From contig JBGCDH010000011.1 of assembly GCA_045105235.1 (NCBI GenBank), positions 62,001 to 126,000 on the forward strand: DNA of 64,000 nucleotides. Direction: 5' to 3'. Under the pieces are notes generated by a model. The model did no database searches. It saw only the letters and a program-made list of their open reading frames with translations, and was not told where the DNA came from. Position numbers and translations under genes: made by a program. This stretch comes from GCA-2684655 sp045105235 (GTDB lineage: Bacteria > Planctomycetota > UBA1135 > UBA2386). Positions 32,293-40,837 of the stretch are shown here, one piece after another; the first letter of the stretch is position 1; each line of letters begins with the position of its first letter.

Positions 32293-33305
32293 AGCGCGGC
32301 TCCGCGGCGCTGACGAGCCAGCAAGAACAAGAAATAGGGCGCGCCTGCGATCGCCGTCACGACGCCGAGTCGAAGATTCCAGCTGGCCGGCGCGTTGCGG
32401 CAACCAAAATCGCTGAGCACCATCAGCAGCGCCCCGAGCAGAGCGGCCGTCGGCAGCAGCAGGCGGTGGGCAGGCCCGACCAGCAGGCGCGCGAGGTGCG
32501 GCACAATCAGTCCTACAAACGCAATGCCGCCGCTGTTGGCAACGGTGGTCGCCGTGAGCCCACACGCAAACCAAACCAGCGTGCGCCGGGAGCGGGTGGC
32601 GTCCACGCCAAGACTGTGGGCGCTGTCGTCGCGGAGTGTCAGCAGATCGAGTTCGCGCTGGCGTGGCCACACGAGCGCGGCAAAGCCAAGACAGCCAAGC
32701 GCCGTGACGCCGACATGCTCCCACGTGCGCGCGTCGAGCCCGCCCATCAGCCAGAACAAAACGCGCGAACTCGCCGTGTAATTGTCGAACTTCAGCGTCA
32801 CGACAAAAGAGGTCAACGCGCCAAAGAGCGTGTTGAGCGCGATGCCGGCTAGCAGCAGGTTGGCGACGGAAAAGCGCCCGTGTGCGCCAGCAAGAGTGAA
32901 CACCAGCCAGGTGACGCCAAGCGCGCCCAACAAAGCCGCGACCGGCGTCACGTAGACACCGATCTCCGACCAGCCAACGACGATCGCAACCGCACCGCCA
33001 AACGCAGCACCCGCCGCGGTTCCGATGATGTCCGGCGATGCCAGCGGGTTGCGAAAGGTCGCCTGCATGACGGTGCCAGCGAGCGCCAATGCGGCGCCGC
33101 CAAACACTGCGACCAGCAGCCGTGGAGCGCGCACGTTTTGGAGCACGAACGCGTCCATGACGTCCGGACCATCGACGATGCCGGTCCAAGCAAACAGCCA
33201 GCCAAACATGCCTTCGAGCCCCGGCCGTTCGCGCGCCAATCCAAGGTGGAGCAAAGCGACCGCGAACAGCAGAAGAGCCAAGAGCCACGGCAGCTTGCGT
33301 TTCAT
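32289..33305 (-). CDS. FecCD/BtuC-family ABC transporter permease
   Basis: 338 residues from ATG 33305, about nine to ten transmembrane segments. Family marks: VRAPRLLVAVFGGAALALAGTVMQATFRNPLASPDIIGTAAGAAFGG near residues 55-100 and GGIAFVGLIVPHLARLLVGPAHRLLLP near the C-terminus, matching the coupling-helix region. It imports a metal chelate: iron-siderophore, haem or cobalamin. The start overlaps the binding-protein stop by four bases. No TonB-dependent receptor is in the window. Confidence 0.93.
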   Translation of the reverse strand: MKRKLPWLLALLLFAVALLHLGLARERPGLEGMFGWLFAWTGIVDGPDVMDAFVLQNVRAPRLLVAVFGGAALALAGTVMQATFRNPLASPDIIGTAAGAAFGGAVAIVVGWSEIGVYVTPVAALLGALGVTWLVFTLAGAHGRFSVANLLLAGIALNTLFGALTSFVVTLKFDNYTASSRVLFWLMGGLDARTWEHVGVTALGCLGFAALVWPRQRELDLLTLRDDSAHSLGVDATRSRRTLVWFACGLTATTVANSGGIAFVGLIVPHLARLLVGPAHRLLLPTAALLGALLMVLSDFGCRNAPASWNLRLGVVTAIAGAPYFLFLLARQRRGAAL

Positions 33306-34240
33306 GGCTTGCCCCACTTGAGCATCGCTTGCTGAACGTATTCCGCCGCTCCGACGAGATGGTGGGACGTCGTCGTCAGCATCGAGCGTGGCACGACGAG
33401 GACGCGACCGTTGCGCACGCACGGCAAAAGATCCAATCCGGGATACTGCCGCAGCCATTCTGGCATGCCGTCACCGGGATCGCCGGCCAGCACCAAGGCG
33501 TCCGGTCGCCAGGCGAGAACCTCTTCGACATCGAGCTTGCGGTAGGAGCCAACGCCGTGCTCGGCCGCGAGATTGCGCAGGCCCGCCGCCTCCGCCAGTT
33601 CGTGAAAGAGCGAACCAATGCCGTAACTGTGCAGCGCGCCATCAAAGCTCAGCACGCGCCAGCCTGCGAGCTGCGGGGCCAGCTGGCGAACTCGCTCGAG
33701 ACGGCCCTGAACGTCCTGCATACAGCTCGCAACGGCTGGCTCGCAGTGCGCCAGTTCGCCAAGCAGGCGCATGTTGGCTTCGATATCGGCAAAGCTGTGC
33801 GGATCGAGTGTGCGCAGAACCGGCACGCTGGCAGCAGACAGCAGAGCGAGCGTATCGGCGCTCGTGTAGGCATCGACGAGCACGAGGTCGGGACGGACCG
33901 CGAGCAGCTCTTCGGGCGTCGCGCCGAGCAGGCGAAGGTCGCCGACATGCATCGCCGCCAGTGAGTATTCGGCGTTGGCGGCAAAGGCGTGCACCCCCGC
34001 GATGCGCTCGTGAGGGAGCACTTCTAGCAGCGTCTCGGCCGCCAAAACCGACGCGAGCACGACACGCTGCGGCGGCTGCGGGGGGCGCCAGTCGGCAGCA
34101 TGCCACGGCGGCGGCTCGCCGCAGGCTGCGAGTACGAGCAGCGGCAGAGCAAGGCGCGAAAAAAAACGCGTATCTCGCCACGTATCACCAACGCGCCTCC
34201 GGCGAGTGCGCTGGGCCAGCTCGAATCGGGGCAAGGACAC
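33302..34240 (-). CDS. Periplasmic metal-chelate-binding lipoprotein (BtuF/FhuD-like)
   Basis: A class III substrate-binding protein of the transporter. A lipobox LAAC follows the hydrophobic stretch RLALPLLVLAAC. The mature part has the TroA-fold pattern RVVLASVLAAETLLEVLPHERIAGVH...LLGATPEELLAVRPDLVLVD, a long connecting helix and EVLAWRPDALVLAGDP. Substrate specificity cannot be read. The start is uncertain: GTG 34240 or ATG 34300 are both open, and both give a long basic n-region. It is the first gene of the three-gene importer operon. Confidence 0.85.
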   Translation of the reverse strand: MSLPRFELAQRTRRRRVGDTWRDTRFFSRLALPLLVLAACGEPPPWHAADWRPPQPPQRVVLASVLAAETLLEVLPHERIAGVHAFAANAEYSLAAMHVGDLRLLGATPEELLAVRPDLVLVDAYTSADTLALLSAASVPVLRTLDPHSFADIEANMRLLGELAHCEPAVASCMQDVQGRLERVRQLAPQLAGWRVLSFDGALHSYGIGSLFHELAEAAGLRNLAAEHGVGSYRKLDVEEVLAWRPDALVLAGDPGDGMPEWLRQYPGLDLLPCVRNGRVLVVPRSMLTTTSHHLVGAAEYVQQAMLKWGKP

Positions 34241-34382
34241 GACGAGAGATTCTGCCGCCGGCTTGCCCCACCACAAAGCCCGTTCGGACGTCCCGCGCAT
34301 CGATTGCCCCCGATTGTTGCCCCCCGTTTGCGCACTAGAAAGCCGTGACAGCCCAGTCTGGCCAACGTCATTCCCATCAAAT

Positions 34383-35039
34383 ATGAGCTACACCATGAAG
34401 GTGACCGTCTCTCGCATCGTTCCGCTTTGCTTGCTTCTGCTGATGCTTGCTTCCTGCAGTATTGGCAGGAGCGTCCGAGAGCTTGATATCCGCAGGGATC
34501 TGACCGGCCTGGATCTTGCCCACCTGCAATCGAAGGCGAGCGAACACCATGGCGAAAACGAGCAAAGCCTCGGCGGTCAGCTCGCCGGGTTTCCCTTTTG
34601 GTTCGCTCCTGTGCTTACCCTGGATGGATCGGGCAGTCACGCATTGCATCGAGGCCCCGTGCTGCCTAGCAAAACAGGCGAAGAACAGACCCGCATCACA
34701 CCAGCCACAGCACTTTCGGCCGGGGGCGCCGGACTTTCGGCCGGGGGCGCCGGCGAACTCGCCGAGATCAGTGGCTACAGCTACAACAAGGTCTATGCGC
34801 TAGGCACGGGCGTTCTCACCTACCACAACAAGCATGCGACTTGGGACAGCGAAGGCACGCTTGAGAGCTGGCACGACACGTTTGGCATCGGTTGGGGCCT
34901 GATCTACAGCCATCGATCTGCAGGCGAAGGCGACAGCCGTAAGACCCAGAGTGCCAAGATCCTGAGCGGCCTGCTCGGCTACACCGAAGAGCAGGGCAAG
35001 GGCTACCTGCACCTGCTGTGGATCCCGATTCCTTGGTAG
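34383..35039 (+). CDS. Predicted lipoprotein with 7-residue repeat
   Basis: 218 residues from ATG 34383 (a second ATG at 34395). The signal peptide ends in the lipobox MLASC. The mature part contains LSAGGAG twice, from a perfect 21-bp duplication, and a C-terminal region with beta-strand character (YNKVYALGTGVLTYHNK ... FGIGWGLIYSHRS). No known family. It faces the pseudo-HtrA gene convergently, with 40 bases between stops. Confidence 0.7.
   Translation: MSYTMKVTVSRIVPLCLLLLMLASCSIGRSVRELDIRRDLTGLDLAHLQSKASEHHGENEQSLGGQLAGFPFWFAPVLTLDGSGSHALHRGPVLPSKTGEEQTRITPATALSAGGAGLSAGGAGELAEISGYSYNKVYALGTGVLTYHNKHATWDSEGTLESWHDTFGIGWGLIYSHRSAGEGDSRKTQSAKILSGLLGYTEEQGKGYLHLLWIPIPW
34713..34754. repeat. 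Perfect 21-bp tandem duplication in the lipoprotein gene
   Basis: Two identical 21-bp units (34713-34733 and 34734-34754, beginning ACTTTCGGCCGGGGGC) encode LSAGGAG twice. Confidence 0.95.
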
Positions 35040-35079
35040 GGCATCCAACTGGTCGTAGGTCGCGCGCAGGCTAGGTCCA

Positions 35080-36432
35080 CTACCGCCCGCCGTCGCCCTG
35101 CTCGTCGGGCAGCGAGAACGACGCCGGCAGCTCTTCCTTGCCGCTGCGCTGCTCCGACCACGGCGCGTCCTTGAGCGTGATCGCGCCGGTCTCGATCAGC
35201 TCCTTGCTGCGGCGCTTTTGCACAACCAGCGCGACCTCGTCGCCGCCAAGCCGTGAACTAACCAGCATCTGGAAGTGCGGCCCATTCATCACGTCGACGC
35301 CGTCGACCTTCATGATGATGTCGCCCTTGCGCAGGCCGGCTTCCTTGGCTGCACCGTCTTTGGGCGTGCCGGTGATCTTGGCGCCAGGGCCCAGGTGCGA
35401 GCTGGAAAGCTGCACGCCTAGCCAGCCGCGCTGCAGGATCTGGCCATCCTTCATCCGCTCGAGCAAGGGTTCGATGTCGGCAATGGTCGTCGCAAAGCCA
35501 ATGCCCGAGTCATACCACTCCACGCCCGCGTTGCGGCCCGAGGGCGATAGCGGCACGGCAATGCCGAGCACGCGGCCGTGGACGTCGACCACCGCGCCGC
35601 CGTAGTTGGCCGGCGACGTGTAGGCATCGATCTGCAGAGCGCGGCCGAAAAGACGCTGCTTGGCGCTGACGATGCCGAGGTGAACGGTGGGCTCTTCTTG
35701 GGCAAAGGTGCGCCCGAGTGCAAAGGCCCACTGACCCACCTGAATGTCCTTGGGACGAACGAACTCAGGCACCGGCAGCCCTTCGGCCTCGACCTTGACG
35801 AGCGCAATGCCGCGGCTGGTGTCTTCTCCGGCCCGCTCCGCATCGAACGTGCCGTGCCCCGGAACGTTGATCAGAACCGTCGTCGGGTCAAAGTTGAGCG
35901 CGAAGCGAGAGATCAGGATCCAGCCATCGCTGGTCAACACCACGCCGCTGGTCTTGCCCTGCGACTGCTTGAAGCCCCCGGCAACCAGCGGCAGCTTCTT
36001 CTTCTTTTTCTTCTTGCCGCTCTTCTTGTCGTCCTTCTTGTCACCCTTGTCCCCCTCGTCCTCCTCCTTCTTCTTCGGCTTGGGACGTGGACGGGGCTTT
36101 GGTGGCGCGGGGCCATCGCTCGGACCTTCTTTGCCCTGCCGACGGCGCGTGCCGCCGAACGTCTCCACGGTCACGACATACGGACCGGCAAGTTCCAGGG
36201 CGCGCTGTAGCACGGGCTCGAGGGCGAGGAACTCATCGACGTTGGCCGGAACGCCGCTTCTGCCTTGCGCGAAACCGGGCATCGACAAAGCTGCCGCAAC
36301 TGCGAGCTGCAGCGCGTAGCGCCCCATTCGTCGAGGTGACTTCGGTGGTCGTGATAGCTGCCGAAGACCCGTCCGCCAAGCAGACGGACAAGGCTGACAA
36401 ACTCGTCGCTCGTTGGCTCGACGCAGGGTCAT
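35080..36432 (-). CDS. HtrA-like pseudoprotease with PDZ domain and Lys-rich linker
   Basis: 450 residues from ATG 36432, which overlaps the upstream stop by four bases; an ATG at 36327 gives a more ordinary signal peptide. A Lys/Asp/Glu-rich linker (about 105-147) precedes a trypsin-like domain. At the positions of the HtrA triad it reads WILISRFALNF instead of a TNxHVV-type His motif, RGIALVKV instead of the usual DLAVLKV, and PANYGGAVV instead of PGNSGGPL, so His, Asp and Ser are all lost. A PDZ domain follows (GWLGVQLSSSHLGPGAKITGTPKDGAAKEAGLRKGDIIMKVDGVDV). It is probably a binding partner or regulator. It ends the 21-kb minus-strand run. Confidence 0.85.
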   Translation of the reverse strand: MTLRRANERRVCQPCPSAWRTGLRQLSRPPKSPRRMGRYALQLAVAAALSMPGFAQGRSGVPANVDEFLALEPVLQRALELAGPYVVTVETFGGTRRRQGKEGPSDGPAPPKPRPRPKPKKKEEDEGDKGDKKDDKKSGKKKKKKKLPLVAGGFKQSQGKTSGVVLTSDGWILISRFALNFDPTTVLINVPGHGTFDAERAGEDTSRGIALVKVEAEGLPVPEFVRPKDIQVGQWAFALGRTFAQEEPTVHLGIVSAKQRLFGRALQIDAYTSPANYGGAVVDVHGRVLGIAVPLSPSGRNAGVEWYDSGIGFATTIADIEPLLERMKDGQILQRGWLGVQLSSSHLGPGAKITGTPKDGAAKEAGLRKGDIIMKVDGVDVMNGPHFQMLVSSRLGGDEVALVVQKRRSKELIETGAITLKDAPWSEQRSGKEELPASFSLPDEQGDGGR

Positions 36433-37511
36433 TTCTTGGGCTCCTTGGCGAGCTTCATCTCACCGTTCATGACGCGTCGACCACGTTTCCACATGACCTG
36501 GACTGTGTCCCCCGGCTTGTACTTGGTCAGCACGCGCCGGTATTCCTTGCACGAACGAATCGAAAAGTCGTCGATGCGCACAATGAGATCGTCGATGCGC
36601 AGGCCGAGTTCGCGTCCTGGCGACTTGCGCTTGACGCGCTCGACATAGGCCGGCGGCGAACGTCGACCAGCGTCCTCAAACAGCGTGATCCCGGTCCACA
36701 CGGGTTCGTTGACGACGACCTCTTCGACACGCTTCTTGCCGTTGATGTGCTCATCGAGATAGGCAAGCAGATCGCGCGACGGAATCGCGGCGGAGATCAT
36801 CGTGTTGGTCTCTTTGCTGTCCAGCAAGCGCATGTTGAGGCCAAGCCAGCGCCCGTCGAGCGAGAACAGCCCGCCGCCGTAGTGGCCGGGGTTGTTGCAT
36901 GCATCGGTCAAGATGATGTCGCCATCGTACTTCACGTCCGCCATGCGGTAGCGCAGCGCGGTATTGGCACGGCCAACGACCACGCCAAACGTCGCGCTGA
37001 CCTTCTCCGAGAACTCCGCCAATCGGAAGCAGTTGCCGAGACTGAGCACGAACTGACCGTTGCGGTACTTCGATTGCTCCTCGGTCGGCGGCCACAGCGG
37101 CTGCAGTTCGCCTTCGACCTGCTCGGGGCTGATGCGCATCAGGCGAACGCCCAGCTTTTCATCAGCCGGGTAGAGAATCGCCGAATGCACCGAGCCGTCG
37201 TAGAGCACGACGCGCGTGCGGTCCTGCTGCAGCAGGATCTGGTCCAGCGTCAAAATGTGGCCGCGCTTGCTGACAACGAGGCCGGTCGCGTAGGCCGTGA
37301 TCGTCGCGAGACCCGACGCCCCGTGGATCTTGACAATGCTAGGCAGCAGCCCGTCGATGGTCTGCTCGACACGTGTCCGCGGCTTGCGCTCCGCAAACGA
37401 GTAGGCCTCGCCAAAGTTCTGCGTCTGCGCGTCAAGCGACAGCGGCAGCAGTAGAGCGCTCGCAGCCACAGCCATCGCGTGGCGAGCGCGGAAGCGATCA
37501 AGACACCGCAT
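36429..37511 (-). CDS. HtrA-like pseudoprotease with PDZ domain
   Basis: 360 residues from ATG 37511, which shares one base with the TAA of the active HtrA gene. Signal peptide at residues 1-29. The trypsin-like domain again lacks the triad: GHILTLDQILLQQD replaces the His motif, LGVRLMRI the Asp motif, and PGHYGGGLF the GNSGG serine motif. Serine is replaced by Tyr exactly as in the next gene, which suggests one inactivation before duplication or shared selection. A C-terminal PDZ (AYVERVKRKSPGRELGLRIDDLIVRIDDF) is intact. It likely scaffolds or modulates the neighbouring active protease. Confidence 0.85.
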   Translation of the reverse strand: MRCLDRFRARHAMAVAASALLLPLSLDAQTQNFGEAYSFAERKPRTRVEQTIDGLLPSIVKIHGASGLATITAYATGLVVSKRGHILTLDQILLQQDRTRVVLYDGSVHSAILYPADEKLGVRLMRISPEQVEGELQPLWPPTEEQSKYRNGQFVLSLGNCFRLAEFSEKVSATFGVVVGRANTALRYRMADVKYDGDIILTDACNNPGHYGGGLFSLDGRWLGLNMRLLDSKETNTMISAAIPSRDLLAYLDEHINGKKRVEEVVVNEPVWTGITLFEDAGRRSPPAYVERVKRKSPGRELGLRIDDLIVRIDDFSIRSCKEYRRVLTKYKPGDTVQVMWKRGRRVMNGEMKLAKEPKK

Positions 37512-39370
37512 TACGAATTCCTCCGGAACCACTGTTCGTCTGGTTGGACACCTGCAGGCACGCTGCCGGTCCAACCCTCGATCAAATCTTCGTCGTCGTG
37601 AACGACGCGCAGCAGGGCGTCCCGCACATGCCACTGAACGTGGGCACGCCGAATCGGATCTCGAAAGGCGAAGCCTGCCGGCGCACCGTCGTGGAAGAAC
37701 CACGCTTCGCAGTCGCCGTCGCCAGGCAGCGCAAAGCGCCAGCCCGGCTTGCCGTGAACATGCACACCGCCAATCAGCAGCGCACCGTCCAGCCGCTTCG
37801 CCAGTGCTTCGGGGGTGCGAGGCCACATCACGCAGTTTGCGGCATGCTCGCGCCGCAAGCGCTCACGTTGATCCAAGGTCAGGTCCTGCACCTCCCCCTT
37901 CGCATCGATGGCGAAGCCGCCGTCGCGGCCCTCTTCGTCGCTCAAGCGAACGAGCGCCGAACCATCCCCGGGCTCGATCCGCATCTTGTCACCAAGTGCC
38001 ACCGTCACGACCACCCTGCCGTCCGGAGCCGTTCGCTCCCAGCGCATCGCCGCATCACTGCCCGTCCGTTCCAACGGACGAGCGCCCGCCTGCAGGGTCG
38101 ACAGAATCTGCGCAGTCGCGATGCGGCGATCGATACGGCTGCCGAGCCTGGCGTCGGCATCCCCGCCGTCAAAGCTCGAACCCGTATCCAGGCGCCTCAT
38201 CTTCACGGTGATCTGGCGAGCATCGCCAAAGCCACCGTCAGCGAGCGACGGGCGATGCCGCAGCGTGACCCAGGTATCCGCGGGCAGCACGCCGATCAGC
38301 GTTGCGAGCTGGTTGGCAGAGCGCACCTCGATACCGTTGAACGTGAGGATCTCGTCGCCGAGCCCGACGCCAGCCGTCGAAACGATTGAATCGTGGAACG
38401 TCTGCTGCACAAACACGCCGCGCTTCTTTGTCTTGCTGTCGCGCGCGGTCATGAACCACGCGCTCATGTCGAGCGTGCCGTGCTCCGCGTGCCGACCTGC
38501 AACGAGGTCGCCGAGGAAGTTGTTAATCTGGTTGGCGGCAATCGCAAAGCCAACGCCGACGTTGACCCGGCCGCGGTCGCCAATCGAGATGCGGCCGTTG
38601 ATGCCGATCACCTCGCCCGCTTCATTGAAGAGTGGCCCGCCCGAATTGCCGGGGTTGACCGGCGCGTCGACCTGGATGCAGTCGGGGTAGACCAGCTTGC
38701 GGTTGCCCTGGCCCTCTTGATAGCGGTGCGTGCCAGAAACGATGCCGAAGGTCACCGTCGGCGTGAAGTCGGTCGCCAGCAAGAACGGGTTGCCCATGGC
38801 AAAGACCGTTTCTCCGACCAACACGTCATCGCTGTTGCCGAGTTCGCAGTAGGGCCACGTCTGACCGTCCACCGTCGGCAGCAGGCGCAGCACGGCGAGG
38901 TCGCTCCCCGGATCGATGCCGAGCACAACGCCCTCGTAGAGCTTGCCGTCCGGTAGGCCGACCTTCTTGTTCTTGTAGTGCGACGCTCCGGTGGGCTGGT
39001 GCTCGAGCCGCCACTGCTGCTGCCACTCGGAAACGTAGGCCGCAACGGCCTCATCATCAGCGCCCTCGTTTTGCTTACGCCAGTTCGCCAGCGTCTCTTC
39101 GGGCACGTCGGGCGGATCCGGCAGCTTGTAGTCCTTGTCGGGGTTGCCGACGACGTGGTAGTTCGTCAGCACAAAACCACGCGGATCAAAGACCACGCCG
39201 CTGCCGCCGCCAGGCGCATCCATCGACATGACCGAACAGACGGCCTGGGCGCAGCGATCGATCACGGCAACCCGCTGAGACTGCCGCGCAAGCACGGCGT
39301 CCAGCGGCTCTTGCGGAACGAACGGCACCGCGAGTAGGGCGAGAAGCATCATGTAGGTAGGCGGGCGCAC
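37511..39370 (-). CDS. HtrA/DegP-like serine protease, catalytically intact
   Basis: A 619-residue exported protease. The triad is His72 (VLTNYHVV), Asp157 (GSDLAVLRL) and Ser243 (VNPGNSGGPL). An insertion of about 60 residues between His and Asp (76-140) is unusual. A PDZ domain follows (about 330-400). The C-terminal about 200 residues (from RRIATAQILSTL) are not a second PDZ and are unrecognised. The N-terminus has a short hydrophobic signal. It is the first of three adjacent HtrA-like genes, overlapping the next by one base. The likely role is quality control or regulated proteolysis in the envelope. Confidence 0.93.
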   Translation of the reverse strand: MRPPTYMMLLALLAVPFVPQEPLDAVLARQSQRVAVIDRCAQAVCSVMSMDAPGGGSGVVFDPRGFVLTNYHVVGNPDKDYKLPDPPDVPEETLANWRKQNEGADDEAVAAYVSEWQQQWRLEHQPTGASHYKNKKVGLPDGKLYEGVVLGIDPGSDLAVLRLLPTVDGQTWPYCELGNSDDVLVGETVFAMGNPFLLATDFTPTVTFGIVSGTHRYQEGQGNRKLVYPDCIQVDAPVNPGNSGGPLFNEAGEVIGINGRISIGDRGRVNVGVGFAIAANQINNFLGDLVAGRHAEHGTLDMSAWFMTARDSKTKKRGVFVQQTFHDSIVSTAGVGLGDEILTFNGIEVRSANQLATLIGVLPADTWVTLRHRPSLADGGFGDARQITVKMRRLDTGSSFDGGDADARLGSRIDRRIATAQILSTLQAGARPLERTGSDAAMRWERTAPDGRVVVTVALGDKMRIEPGDGSALVRLSDEEGRDGGFAIDAKGEVQDLTLDQRERLRREHAANCVMWPRTPEALAKRLDGALLIGGVHVHGKPGWRFALPGDGDCEAWFFHDGAPAGFAFRDPIRRAHVQWHVRDALLRVVHDDEDLIEGWTGSVPAGVQPDEQWFRRNS

Positions 39371-39451
39371 AGCCCGAACGTTGCGGTTACGGCGGCGGAT
39401 ACGGCGGCGGGTACGGCTGGTGCAATGACGCGAGCGATGTGCCTGCGGCCG

Positions 39452-40681
39452 CTACTGCTGGACGATGCGTGCATCGGCGAACGCACAGAAATCACCAAGG
39501 TCGTAGTTCTTGCCAAAGTCGACCTCGATGGCGAGGGTCTGCGCTTTGTTCAGCGCCACGTGCAGCTCTTGCGGCGGCATGCCACGCGTCATCGGCTCGG
39601 ACTCAAACGCCTGCTGACCGTCCACAAACACGCGGAATACCGCGTGAGCCTGCGGGCCGCCGCGATCGTCGATGCCAATCGTCGCTTCGAACACGTCGTA
39701 GCGCCCCTCAACGGCGTAGGTCAGGCGCGTCTTGGGCACGAGGCCGATGCCCCGTTCAAACGACTGGCCAGCAAGCTGAAAGCCTGGGCCGCCTTCGGTC
39801 CGGTTCTTGTGCCACGGCCAGACTCGATCGAACGCCGGCGTTTGTTCTACTTTTGGCTCGAGCTTCGACAGCCAGACGAGCTTGTCGCTCGAGACGTCCA
39901 GTCGATGCAGATTGCGCAACGGCACGTCGAGTTCACAGCCTTCATCGAGACGCAGCCGCAGCGACTCACCGAGGGACAGCATCTTTCCTTCTAGCTTCTC
40001 GCCCGTTGTCAGCGAGACGACCGTGCGCGGCTGCGGCTGACGATTCGGCGCGAAGCCGGTGTTGGCACCAAAGACAACGGCGGCAACGCCATCGATCTCG
40101 AACTCGTAGTCATCCCCGCGAAGTTTGAACTCCACGGCCTTGCTGGTGAGGCCTTGGATCGCCACGGACGAGCGCTGCGCCCGACCACCCTTGACGACGT
40201 AGAGCAGGTCGTTGTTGGCCGGGGGCTTGGCCAAGTCCGTCGCGAACAAGGTCGGCCGCGGCCGCAGCAAGCCACCGTGGCGGATCGCGCGCACGGTGCT
40301 GATTGGCAACGTGACTTCGAGGCCTGACGGTAGCCGCGCGAGCAAGACAGCGGGCTTGCCGTCGGCAGCGAGGCGCCCCTTGATCTTCTTCGCAGGCAGT
40401 TCGAGGCCCGACCGCAACCAGACGCGATCTTCGGTCTCGACGATGCGCGGCTCGACGTCATCGCGCTCAAAGCCGGCAAGCTGCGCCAGCTCAAAGGTCG
40501 TCTTGCCGCCATCGGCAGCTAGGACTTGGCAGACGCCGTCCGCGGCAACGGTCAACCTGCCGGGCAACTCGCGGCCATCGATCGTGCTCGCGGTGCCCGC
40601 GACTTGCCCAGCGAGACTGCTGGCGGCGAACGTGGCGAACAACAGACAGGACGGAAGTCGGTGGCGGCGGCGCATCTTCAC
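39452..40681 (-). CDS. Secreted protein with C-terminal NPCBM/NEW2-type module
   Basis: 409 residues with a signal peptide (hydrophobic 10-24). The first 250 residues contain repeated strand patterns with (E/K)LxGxL/V elements (ELPGRLTVAADG, KIKGRLAADGKP, KLEGKMLSLGES), suggesting small beta-barrel repeats. The C-terminal part from about 275 (FERGIGLVPKTRLTYAVEGRYDVFEATIGIDDRGG...AVFRVFVDGQQAFESEPM) matches the NPCBM/NEW2 galactose-binding-like fold found in planctomycete secreted proteins. The role is probably glycan or protein binding on the cell surface. Confidence 0.8.
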   Translation of the reverse strand: MKMRRRHRLPSCLLFATFAASSLAGQVAGTASTIDGRELPGRLTVAADGVCQVLAADGGKTTFELAQLAGFERDDVEPRIVETEDRVWLRSGLELPAKKIKGRLAADGKPAVLLARLPSGLEVTLPISTVRAIRHGGLLRPRPTLFATDLAKPPANNDLLYVVKGGRAQRSSVAIQGLTSKAVEFKLRGDDYEFEIDGVAAVVFGANTGFAPNRQPQPRTVVSLTTGEKLEGKMLSLGESLRLRLDEGCELDVPLRNLHRLDVSSDKLVWLSKLEPKVEQTPAFDRVWPWHKNRTEGGPGFQLAGQSFERGIGLVPKTRLTYAVEGRYDVFEATIGIDDRGGPQAHAVFRVFVDGQQAFESEPMTRGMPPQELHVALNKAQTLAIEVDFGKNYDLGDFCAFADARIVQQ

Positions 40682-40753
40682 TGGTGTTTGGAGCTTGGAA
40701 CCGACCCAGGCGAGCGGCGGCCCTGGGCCGAATCGGCGCGGAAAACGACGGCG

Positions 40754-40835
40754 GCGACCCCCAGGGTCGCGTCGCCGTTGCGGACGCGGATCCTTCCGCA
40801 GCGTCTGTCGCTGCGGCTTCCGCGACGACGGTCGC
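40754..40835. promoter_or_regulatory. Three successive perfect stem-loops in the intercistronic gap
   Basis: Within the 156-base gap: GCGACCC-CCA-GGGTCGC (40754-40770), CCGCAGCG-TCTGT-CGCTGCGG (40796-40816) and GCGAC-GACG-GTCGC (40822-40835). None has a T-run. They could cause partial termination or set differential mRNA stability inside the operon. Confidence 0.5.
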
Positions 40836-40837
40836 AG

